From an uncultured Gemmiger sp. (GTDB taxonomy: Bacteria; Bacillota; Clostridia; Oscillospirales; Ruminococcaceae), in assembly GCA_934502625.1 (NCBI GenBank), contig CAKSUQ010000028.1, forward strand, positions 1-25,503: 25,503 bases of DNA. The letters are read 5' to 3'. The stretch's first letter is position 1. Each line of letters begins with the position of its first letter. Under the pieces are notes generated by a model. That model saw nothing but the letters and a program-made list of their open reading frames with translations. It ran no database searches and had not been told where the DNA came from. This document shows, piece after piece, positions 8,033 to 14,458 of this stretch. A program made the position numbers and the translations under genes.

Positions 8033-8044
8033 CCCCCCCCCCCC
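8033..8044 (+). repeat. Homopolymeric C12 tract upstream of the adhesin promoter
   Basis: Twelve consecutive C residues lie 71 bases upstream of the -35 box. It is the longest homopolymer in the window. Such tracts mutate in length by slipped-strand mispairing; at this distance a change in length would alter spacing between upstream sites and the promoter rather than the promoter itself. A short dyad, GTGCA-TCC-TGCAC (8053-8065), follows. The rest of 7951-8115 shows no gene. Confidence 0.85.
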
Positions 8045-8115
8045 TGAAATTTGTGCATCCTGCACGAATCCTGCCTCCATCAAATGTACATCCCGCCAAA
8101 ATTTGCGTCGGCGCA

Positions 8116-8144
8116 TTGAAAAGTCCCGCATTTTATACTATAAT
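8116..8144 (+). promoter_or_regulatory. Promoter of the phase-variable adhesin
   Basis: TTGAAA at 8116-8121 and TATAAT at 8139-8144 are separated by 17 bases. The predicted start is near 8151, giving a ~100-nt leader that holds a possible 18-codon leader peptide and a small hairpin (GCGCAA-GCCT-TTGCGC, 8191-8206). Confidence 0.85.
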
Positions 8145-8179
8145 TTCCATAATAAACCAACCGTCATAGGAGGGTGTTT

Positions 8180-8236
8180 TTGCTCTATTTGCGCAAGCCT
8201 TTGCGCGTTATGTCCTGTAACGGCTGGAAATCATAG
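8180..8236 (+). CDS. Possible 18-residue leader peptide
   Basis: A strong ribosome binding site, AGGAGGG (8168-8174), has no use for the main gene 80 bases away, but lies five bases before a TTG that opens 18 codons (MLYLRKPLRVMSCNGWKS) ending at TAG 8234-8236, 17 bases before the adhesin ATG. The hairpin 8191-8206 lies within it. It could couple or tune adhesin translation. The evidence is only the ribosome binding site, spacing and open frame; it may be chance. Confidence 0.3.
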   Translation: MLYLRKPLRVMSCNGWKS

Positions 8237-8253
8237 AAAGGAACTTGAGGAAG

Positions 8254-8628
8254 ATGCGCAAAACGAAACATAAAATTCTTTCGGGCGCGATGGCTCTGGC
8301 TATGGCAGCCAGTGTGCTGTCTTGGGCGCCCGTGCAGGCCTACGCCGAAGAGCCCGCCGCCGTGGTGACCTCGACCGAGGAAGCCCCCGAAGCAAGGGAG
8401 ACGCCCGTGCCCAAAGCCCCGGAAGCCGAGACGACCCCTGCCCCCACCGAGCAAACGCCGGTCGAAACCGCCACCCCGAAGCCGACGACCGAACCCACGC
8501 CGGTGGGTTCGGCAGAGCCGGAAACCACCGCCGCACCGACCACCACGCCCGAAGTGACGGCAGAGCCGGAGGCTACCGCAGAACCCGAAGTGACTGCCAT
8601 TCCTACCGAGACCCCCCCCCCATTTTGA
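8254..8628 (+). CDS. N-terminal fragment of frameshifted sortase-anchored adhesin (signal peptide and Pro/Thr stalk)
   Basis: The fragment encodes 124 residues: a signal peptide MRKTKHKILSGAMALAMAAS onward to about residue 31 (VQAYA|EE), then a Pro/Thr/Glu-rich stalk resembling the one near the C-terminus of the next fragment. The frame stops at TGA 8626-8628, five bases after a run of ten C (8612-8621). Reading one C fewer (C9) or two more (C12) joins it to the downstream frame without any other change, giving a 1393-residue protein at C9. So this is the start of one gene, not a separate gene. I chose ATG 8254; GAGG and AAAGG lie just upstream, and a TTG at 8245 is an alternative. In the present state only a short secreted peptide would be made. 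Confidence 0.85.
   Translation: MRKTKHKILSGAMALAMAASVLSWAPVQAYAEEPAAVVTSTEEAPEARETPVPKAPEAETTPAPTEQTPVETATPKPTTEPTPVGSAEPETTAAPTTTPEVTAEPEATAEPEVTAIPTETPPPF
8612..8621 (+). repeat. C10 tract at the frame break of the adhesin gene
   Basis: Ten C residues lie at codon 120 of the adhesin. The upstream frame (signal peptide) and downstream frame (adhesin body) meet exactly here. Gain or loss of C would switch the gene between full-length and truncated forms, as in known poly-C/poly-G contingency loci. The alternative is a base-call error in a homopolymer. Confidence 0.9.
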
Positions 8629-8686
8629 AAATGAGCCTGTCAGCGAGGAAAATTCTGACACGCTGATCGTCACGGATTGGGAATGG

Positions 8687-11600
8687 GTGACCGACGATGA
8701 AAACATCGCCGAGAACAGCACCCTCGACCTGTCCGCCTCCGCCGACGATACCGCCAACGCGGACAACGGTATTGCGACCTGCAGCGCCGTGGTGCTCCCG
8801 ACATCCGGCAGCTTTAATTTCGACTCGCTGGTTGCACAATTGCCAACGCAAGTCACGGTGCAGAAAAGTGACGGCACAACTGTGACGTTGAACATCAAAA
8901 ATTGGGCAAGCGACGAATACAAGCAGAACGACGACGGCAGCTGGCCGCAGTATGGCAACTATCTTTTCACTGCCGAGTTGGAAGACGGCACACAGCTGGA
9001 CGCCAACGCCAAAAAGCTGCAAATTCAGGTCTTTTTGGGGGACGAGCCGACGGCTGTCCCTGACAGGCTGGATATTGGCGACAACACCAGCAACGGCCTA
9101 CCGAACTACGGCACACGTATTGTTATAGACCCGCATTGTGGGGATTCTATTGCCGATACCGATGTTAAAATTGAGTTCCGAATCAAGTACTCTGACCCGA
9201 ATGAACGTGCGGTGTTGGAATGGTATCGATACAATAAAAACACTCATAAATATGAGCGAAAATACAAGTACACCTATTGGATAAACACTGCATTAGTATA
9301 TTATCCCGGCAGTAATTTTAACGGTGTATATGATTTCCGCAAATTCTATAGCGATGCAGGGCCGTACAGTGAGAGCCCAGCTTACGCCTATGTATTCAAT
9401 AGACCGATAACAGACTGGCAGTACGGCTGTTTTTCTATTCCAACCTATGAGACACACTATGATTCGTGGCTTGTTTCTCAAAACGACATACTGGTTCTTC
9501 GCCCTTCTACGAGCGGTACAAACAGCACCGTTCCTGATGCTGCTGGAGGAAATATCCAGTATGAAATCCGAAGCTATTTAAATAATCGCGGAACTCTTGA
9601 AAACGAAATCTATCCGCGTGATGCGACATTCGTTTCCACTTTTGAACTTAGTTCCGACACCGATAGCCGGAAAGACCCTCTCAGCGGTGCTCTTGACAAC
9701 ACCTACACTATATTACAAGACAGTACCGACCCCTATGGCAATACGACTGGTGTGCTTACACTGCCTTCCGACGAAGCAGGCAAAGTAAACACAATTCGCA
9801 TTAAGCAGCGCATTATGGATGACAGCGAAAAGAGTAAGGAAGTTCAGTACAATGGTAATGGCATCCAAGTGCGCGGATCGTATGCTCGATCTGACAAAAT
9901 TTTGCTACCTACCACATTAACGTCGAGTGACTTAAAGAACCTCGTGGTTATCCGTGCAGATGGAACTTCCACAGAAAACAACTTGTCTACAGAAAACGCT
10001 GCACATCTGCAAGTAGTTTTAGGTACGCCGGATAGACCCACAAATACCGCCTGGGGCGGACAGTTTGGCTATCGTGCAGCAATATATACTTATGATGAAG
10101 ATTCTGGCACATATACATTCTGCCAACCGCCACTATGGGCATCGTATTCTCCTCAATACGATCGTGACCGCGGCTACTTCTACTACTATGAGCCGGATAA
10201 AGAGGATCTTAAGGCCATTGGATCCTCTAATGAACGTACTAGCGGGCCTTTAAATGCAGCCTGGGGCGTCCACATCGGCGCAGAAAACGATTTTCTTGCC
10301 TACTTACAGCCGGGGCAGGCAATCGTCATCTTCCCAACGCAAACAAAATACGAGTTTGATTACAAGGTTCAAATCGCCGACGAACGCGTGAATGATGGCA
10401 ACGTCTTTGTTCTTGATTCCGTCACGGGCGGCGATAACAGTTCCACTTGGAATGAGGGCAGACGCAGCTACCGAAGCGGTCTCATCAGCAGTTACGGTGT
10501 CCCGGATTCTACAACCGGGCAAGAAATCGTATTGCATATCAGCAAGCAAAACAGCGATGCCTCAAAGAGCATCACCTTCAACAAGCTGACCGAGGGTCTA
10601 CGCACGCTGAAAGTCAACCTGTTCGACTACACTGTACCCGACAACTGGCACAACCCTGCCGGTGGTGTGAACTCTGCACAGAGCGACGCGCAGCTGCGCT
10701 TCCTCTCTGACACGGACACAAACACCAACGACCCCCTTATCAACCAAATCCATCAGAGTGACCGCCGGATGCCCAGCACCGGCATTGTGGCCGATAAGCT
10801 GAGTTCTATCACCGACGAAAACGGCAACACACTATATAATCTGCTGCCAGACTTCAAGTTTACAACGCCGTTCAGCGTGAACCTGTTTGATTTGGAAGCG
10901 ACAACCAAAACGCAGATTGCACCGGAAAGCGGCCTGTCTCTCGCCGCACTTAGCAGCGGCGATAGCGCACAAACATCGACCGCCCGCTACAAATTCACCT
11001 ACCCCAACGTCAACTTCCAGTTCAAGTATGACGACAATACCGGGACGTACTCTTACGACAGCCATACGAACCATGCACAGTACGACCGCACCACAAATAC
11101 GGTCTACGAGTACGATCACGCGCTTGGTATGGGCGGTCTTTACAACTACGGCAACTGGAGTAAGAAAGAAAACTACGTCATCGATTCTTGGGGCACACAG
11201 GCGGCGGGCTTCTACCCGTTTGATACCTATGTGAATATCAATGCCGATGGCACGGTTGAGGGAATCGGCGCGGACAAAGAAGGCAACACGACTTACGGCG
11301 ACCGCAACCCCGGCTTTGATGCAGACAACAATTCCTACGGGTACTACTACAAGCCCGCTGTCAGCAACGACGGCACGACGCTGCTGCGCGCCGAGATGGA
11401 GCTGGATTACCACTTCGGCATGTCGATGGAACACCAGTTCACCGTGCCGTATGACGGCAAGGTCAAGGACAACGACATGGTGTTCAGCTTCAGCGGCGAC
11501 GACGACATGTGGCTGTTCGTCGACGGCCGGCTTGTGCTTGACCTCGGCGGCATCCACGAGGCCGCGACCGGCACGATCAACTTTACGAAGGGCACATACA

Positions 11601-12436
11601 GCATCAACGGCGTCGAAAAGTCGCTGGACGACGTACTGCCCGATTACAGCGCCGCCACCTACGCCAAGAGCGGCGCATGGGCGGGCGGCACCGACCACAG
11701 CTTCCAGATGTTCTACTTGGAGCGCGGCGGCACGCTGTCGAATCTGTCCATTAGCTTCAACCTGCCCGACGAGGTCGTGCAGGCCACGAAGGTCTGGAAC
11801 GACAACGGCCAGCCCGAAAAGCGTCAGGACGTGACGCTGTACTTGGAGCAGACCGCGAACGGCACGGATTGGGTCAAGACGGCAGGCAGCGAGCAGGTCA
11901 TCGGCAAGACCGCCGACGGCGCCGCCCTGACCGTTGACTGGCTGATGCCGATGTACGACGAGACCGGCACGAAGCTGACCTACCGCGTGCGGGAGGCCGC
12001 GGGCGAAGGCTGCACGAGCGAGGTGTTCGTCAAGAGCAATGACGCATGGGTCAGCGAGACGGACGCGGGCTATGCCGACGCGCTGGCGGCGGGGCATGTG
12101 TTCCAAGTCGTGAATACGATCCCGAAGAAGGACACCCCGACCCCCAAGCCCAGCGAGACACCGAAGCCGGCCGCGCCGACGGCGACCCCCGCCCCGGCGA
12201 AGCCGAGCAACGGCAATACCACCAACAATAACAACAGCAGCAGCACCGCCACGCCCACGCCGACGGCAAAGCCGACGGAAGCCTCCAAGGCGACCGCCGC
12301 CCCGGCGGCGCAGGCAGCCACCACCGCGAAGATCCCGCAGACCAGCGATAATTTCCCGTTGGTCGGCGCAATCATCGGCATGATGGTCGGCGCGGCAGGC
12401 GCTGCATACGTTGGCACGAAGAAAAAACGGAAATAA
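8687..12436 (+). CDS. Main body of the adhesin: fibro-slime and CnaB domains, Pro/Thr stalk and sortase signal
   Basis: Counting from the ATG at 8687 this gives 1249 residues, but the frame is open back through the C tract and has no signal peptide of its own, so it belongs to the gene starting at 8254. Order: an unrecognised Tyr/Asn/Asp-rich N-terminal half (about 1-880); a fibro-slime/PA14-like domain (about 885-1025) with the hallmark FSFSGDDDMWLFVDG and LVLDLGGIHEA; a CnaB-type domain (about 1031-1145, KVWNDNGQPEKRQDVTLYL); a Pro/Thr/Asn stalk (about 1146-1215); then IPQTSD at 1216, a hydrophobic helix and a KKKRK tail, a sortase signal with Ser in place of Gly. It probably attaches cells to glycans or other cells. 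Bases ~8800-10560 are clearly less GC-rich than the flanks (about 40% GC in 9181-9240), which suggests a replaced domain. Confidence 0.9.
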   Translation: MTDDENIAENSTLDLSASADDTANADNGIATCSAVVLPTSGSFNFDSLVAQLPTQVTVQKSDGTTVTLNIKNWASDEYKQNDDGSWPQYGNYLFTAELEDGTQLDANAKKLQIQVFLGDEPTAVPDRLDIGDNTSNGLPNYGTRIVIDPHCGDSIADTDVKIEFRIKYSDPNERAVLEWYRYNKNTHKYERKYKYTYWINTALVYYPGSNFNGVYDFRKFYSDAGPYSESPAYAYVFNRPITDWQYGCFSIPTYETHYDSWLVSQNDILVLRPSTSGTNSTVPDAAGGNIQYEIRSYLNNRGTLENEIYPRDATFVSTFELSSDTDSRKDPLSGALDNTYTILQDSTDPYGNTTGVLTLPSDEAGKVNTIRIKQRIMDDSEKSKEVQYNGNGIQVRGSYARSDKILLPTTLTSSDLKNLVVIRADGTSTENNLSTENAAHLQVVLGTPDRPTNTAWGGQFGYRAAIYTYDEDSGTYTFCQPPLWASYSPQYDRDRGYFYYYEPDKEDLKAIGSSNERTSGPLNAAWGVHIGAENDFLAYLQPGQAIVIFPTQTKYEFDYKVQIADERVNDGNVFVLDSVTGGDNSSTWNEGRRSYRSGLISSYGVPDSTTGQEIVLHISKQNSDASKSITFNKLTEGLRTLKVNLFDYTVPDNWHNPAGGVNSAQSDAQLRFLSDTDTNTNDPLINQIHQSDRRMPSTGIVADKLSSITDENGNTLYNLLPDFKFTTPFSVNLFDLEATTKTQIAPESGLSLAALSSGDSAQTSTARYKFTYPNVNFQFKYDDNTGTYSYDSHTNHAQYDRTTNTVYEYDHALGMGGLYNYGNWSKKENYVIDSWGTQAAGFYPFDTYVNINADGTVEGIGADKEGNTTYGDRNPGFDADNNSYGYYYKPAVSNDGTTLLRAEMELDYHFGMSMEHQFTVPYDGKVKDNDMVFSFSGDDDMWLFVDGRLVLDLGGIHEAATGTINFTKGTYSINGVEKSLDDVLPDYSAATYAKSGAWAGGTDHSFQMFYLERGGTLSNLSISFNLPDEVVQATKVWNDNGQPEKRQDVTLYLEQTANGTDWVKTAGSEQVIGKTADGAALTVDWLMPMYDETGTKLTYRVREAAGEGCTSEVFVKSNDAWVSETDAGYADALAAGHVFQVVNTIPKKDTPTPKPSETPKPAAPTATPAPAKPSNGNTTNNNNSSSTATPTPTAKPTEASKATAAPAAQAATTAKIPQTSDNFPLVGAIIGMMVGAAGAAYVGTKKKRK

Positions 12437-12448
12437 AATAGCAAAATG

Positions 12449-12486
12449 AAATTCCCCCGCAGGCATCGAGCTTTGCGGGGGAATTT
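12449..12486. terminator. Bidirectional terminator-like hairpin after the adhesin
   Basis: A perfect 13-bp stem (12449-12461 with 12474-12486) with a 12-base loop lies between the adhesin and the convergent PuuD-like gene. The A/T end of the stem supplies a short T run in each direction, so it may serve both transcripts. Confidence 0.7.
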
Positions 12487-12507
12487 GCAGTTATGGCAAA
12501 GTTGCAG

Positions 12508-12581
12508 CGGCGGGGTGGGGGCACCCCGCCGTGCGCATAACGGTATGGTTGACTGTACGGCGGCATGCCCCCATGCCGCCG
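12508..12581. repeat. Paired palindromes with G4 and C4 loops
   Basis: Two 24-base hairpins share one design: CGGCGGGGTG-GGGG-CACCCCGCCG at 12508-12531 and CGGCGGCATG-CCCC-CATGCCGCCG at 12558-12581. Each has a perfect 10-bp stem opening CGGCGG and a four-base loop; one loop is all G and the other all C, so the loops are complementary. Their starts are 50 bases apart. It resembles a bipartite REP-type element; no transposase was seen. Confidence 0.6.
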
Positions 12582-12598
12582 GGGTGTTCCCGGATGGG

Positions 12599-13300
12599 TC
12601 AACAATGCCCCACAAACGCCCCAAAAATTTTACGGCTGTCCTCATTCACGCGGAACGAAAATTCCGGGTGCCACTGCACCGCCCAGACGAATTTCTTGCC
12701 GGGCAGGCAGACGGCCTCGGTCAGGCCGTCCTCCGACACGGCCATCGCCTGCAAACCCGGCGCAAGGGTCTTGATAGCCTGATGGTGCAAACTGTTCACA
12801 GCCAGCACGTCCTTGCCCAGCAGCGTTTGCAGCGGGCTGCCTGCCACCAGCGTCACACCATGCACCGGCGCGTCATAGGGCGGTGTCTGGTGGTGGTTGG
12901 CCGGGGACGGGTGCTCGGTGGGCAAGTCCTGATACAGCGTGCCGCCGAGGTATGCGTTCAAAAACTGGATGCCCCGGCAGATGCCCAGCACCGGCTTGTC
13001 CGCCGCCAGCGCCATGCCCAGCAGCTGCTTTTCCATCGCGTCCCGCGCGGGGCTGGTCTCGCCGCATTGGGGCGAAGCCGCCGCACCGTACAGGGCAGGG
13101 GAGACGTCCTGCCCGCCGGTCAGCAGAAAGCCGTCGCAGGTGGCGGCCAGCTGGCGCAGCGCCTCGGCGTCGTCGGTCAGCGGCAGCATGACGGGCACAC
13201 CGCCCGCCTGCTCCACGCCCTGCATGTAGCCGGGCAGCATCCAATAACTCTCCCGCGCCGCATCCACCAGCGGCACAATGCCAATCAACGGTTTTTTCAC
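12599..13300 (-). CDS. Class I glutamine-amidotransferase-like hydrolase (PuuD / peptidase C26 family)
   Basis: A 233-residue cytosolic protein. It has the family glycine-rich FLLTGGQDVSP (about 58-68), the nucleophile elbow GICRGIQ with Cys108, the NSLHHQ segment at 169-174 and the QWHPE catalytic His211-Glu213. Family members hydrolyse gamma-glutamyl-GABA in putrescine breakdown, or related gamma-glutamyl amides; no other putrescine-pathway gene lies nearby, so the substrate is open. The start is GTG at 13298-13300, with AGAGGTG seven bases upstream; length matches the family (~235-255). It is transcribed from its own promoter (13366-13394), but a hairpin with a T run lies between that promoter and the gene, so it may be attenuated. 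Confidence 0.92.
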   Translation of the reverse strand: MKKPLIGIVPLVDAARESYWMLPGYMQGVEQAGGVPVMLPLTDDAEALRQLAATCDGFLLTGGQDVSPALYGAAASPQCGETSPARDAMEKQLLGMALAADKPVLGICRGIQFLNAYLGGTLYQDLPTEHPSPANHHQTPPYDAPVHGVTLVAGSPLQTLLGKDVLAVNSLHHQAIKTLAPGLQAMAVSEDGLTEAVCLPGKKFVWAVQWHPEFSFRVNEDSRKIFGAFVGHC

Positions 13301-13320
13301 GTTTCTGCACCTCTCTATAC

Positions 13321-13354
13321 AAAAAAACAGAGAAGCCCTGTGCGACTTCTCTGT
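13321..13354 (-). terminator. Intrinsic terminator, CBS gene end and PuuD leader
   Basis: On the minus strand, ACAGAGAAG pairs with CTTCTCTGT around a 10-base loop (13327-13354) and runs into seven T residues (13327-13321). It terminates the CBS-domain gene, but also lies inside the leader of the PuuD-like gene, about five bases after its predicted transcription start. Confidence 0.85.
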
Positions 13355-13365
13355 CTGTTGTGCTG

Positions 13366-13394
13366 ATTATACCGCGCCCGGCCGCAAAATGCAA
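13366..13394 (-). promoter_or_regulatory. Promoter of the PuuD-like gene
   Basis: On the minus strand TTGCAT (13394-13389) and TATAAT (13371-13366) are separated by 17 bases. The promoter sits just beyond the CBS-gene stop codon and upstream of the terminator hairpin, so any transcript must pass the hairpin to reach the gene. Confidence 0.75.
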
Positions 13395-13398
13395 GTCC

Positions 13399-13845
13399 TT
13401 ACATCGGGGGGTGGCTGTTTTTGAACCGCTTGTCGGTGGGCAGCGTCGTGTATTTTTCGTACAGCTCCCGCAGCAGCACGGTACGGCGCACCATGCCGAT
13501 AAAAACGTTGCGGTCGTCCACCACCGGCACGAAGTTCTGGTCGATGGCCGCTTTCAGCAGCGTGGGCATGTCGGTCGTGACTGTGACGGCCTTGTAATCG
13601 CGGCGGCGGGGGAAACTGGAAATGGGCACGTCCTCGCTGGCTTCAAGGTCGAGGCCGTGCAGGTTTTTCATCGCCCAGAGGATGTCACCCTCGGTGATGC
13701 TGCCGACGTACTCGCCGTTGCGCTTCAGCACGGGGATGGTCGCGTAGCGCTGGTTCGACCACTTTTCCAGCGTCTGCCGCAGGGTGAAATCCTCGTAAAT
13801 GTACAGGACATCCTGCTTCGGCGTCAAAAAGAATAAAAGGTTCAT
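13399..13845 (-). CDS. Two-CBS-domain protein, DarB/CbpB-like
   Basis: A 148-residue protein made of two CBS motifs and little else: the first about 10-65 (ATIPVLKRNGEYVGSITEGD), the second about 80-135 (NFVPVVDDRNVFIGMVRRTV). Size, the GxVRRxxLLxEL ending and stand-alone form resemble the DarB/CbpB (YkuL) family, which binds c-di-AMP and, when free, activates the stringent-response enzyme Rel. That role is inferred by similarity recalled from memory; a general nucleotide-sensing CBS protein is the fallback. AAAGGAG precedes the ATG by about 13 bases. The gene is monocistronic, divergent from yloU-fakA, and ends at the terminator 13321-13354. Confidence 0.85.
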   Translation of the reverse strand: MNLLFFLTPKQDVLYIYEDFTLRQTLEKWSNQRYATIPVLKRNGEYVGSITEGDILWAMKNLHGLDLEASEDVPISSFPRRRDYKAVTVTTDMPTLLKAAIDQNFVPVVDDRNVFIGMVRRTVLLRELYEKYTTLPTDKRFKNSHPPM

Positions 13846-13893
13846 GCTTTCAACTGCACTCCTTTGGTAAGGTTGTCATACTTCTGTAATCAG

Positions 13894-13923
13894 TATATAC
13901 TCTTGCGCGGCAAACTTTGTGAA
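13894..13923 (-). promoter_or_regulatory. Candidate promoter of the CBS-domain gene
   Basis: On the minus strand TTCACA (13923-13918) and TATATA (13899-13894) are 18 bases apart; an overlapping TATACT (13897-13892) would give 20. The position is 50 bases before the CBS-gene ATG and back to back with the yloU promoter. The match is moderate. Confidence 0.4.
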
Positions 13924-13969
13924 TGGAATGTTAAATCCGCGTGGGAAAATAAATTTCTCTGAAATGCCC

Positions 13970-13998
13970 TGTTCAAGCGGGGAAAAATGGTGTATAAT
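13970..13998 (+). promoter_or_regulatory. Candidate promoter of yloU-fakA
   Basis: TATAAT at 13993-13998 is perfect; the -35 region TGTTCA (13970-13975, 17-base spacer) is poor. It lies 67 bases before the yloU ATG. Confidence 0.6.
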
Positions 13999-14064
13999 AG
14001 CTAATGATTCATATAGTGCAGCTGTGGCTTTAGTCATGGCTAACCCTGAAAAGGAGGATCGCAG

Positions 14065-14418
14065 ATGATCACCAAGGTCAATCCCTATGGACATATTTCG
14101 CTGACCAACGACTATTTCTCCGGCTTGGTGGAGCAGGCCGCCAAGCAGTGCTATGGCATTGCCGCCATGGGGCAAGCCCCCGCCGAGAGCGTTGTGCGCA
14201 GCGCCCTGCGCACCGGCAGCCTGCCGCCGAAGGGCGTCACCGTCACGCAGGAGGGCGGCAAGCTGGTCATCGCCCTGCACATCAAGGTTGGGTTTGGTCT
14301 GAACATTTCGACTATCTCCCAGAGCATCAGCCACCGCGTCAAAGACGAAGTTGAACTTGCCACTGGCTTAAAGGTCGCCCGCATTGATGTGTACGTGGAC
14401 GACGTCATTGCCGACTAA
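14065..14418 (+). CDS. yloU: Asp23/Gls24-family protein YloU
   Basis: A 117-residue Asp23/Gls24 (DUF322) protein: NPYGHISLTNDYFSGLVEQAA at the start, then GVTVTQEGGKLVIALHIKVGFGLNI, and the terminal VARIDVYVDDV. YloU is the small partner encoded upstream of the fatty-acid kinase gene in most Firmicutes, and related Asp23 proteins sit at the membrane and answer envelope stress; the exact role of YloU is unsettled. AAAGGAGGA precedes the ATG by six bases. It is followed by fakA 40 bases later, the conserved order, which strongly supports the name. Confidence 0.93.
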   Translation: MITKVNPYGHISLTNDYFSGLVEQAAKQCYGIAAMGQAPAESVVRSALRTGSLPPKGVTVTQEGGKLVIALHIKVGFGLNISTISQSISHRVKDEVELATGLKVARIDVYVDDVIAD

Positions 14419-14458
14419 AGACTGTTTTTACCCAGAAAATATGAGGTGTAACGAAACC

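Noticed and set aside
8612..8621. Adhesin frame break as a plain sequencing error
   Set aside because: Not excluded, but a second long poly-C tract next to the same surface gene and the precise fit to the signal peptide make a real contingency tract more likely; kept as the stated alternative.
10832..12466. 544-codon minus-strand open frame opposite the adhesin
   Set aside because: Repetitive composition mirrors the Pro/Thr stalk and fibro-slime codons; no ribosome site or domain.
14384..14458. Earlier ATG for fakA giving 25 more residues
   Set aside because: It lies inside yloU without a ribosome site, and the extra residues do not resemble the family N-terminus.
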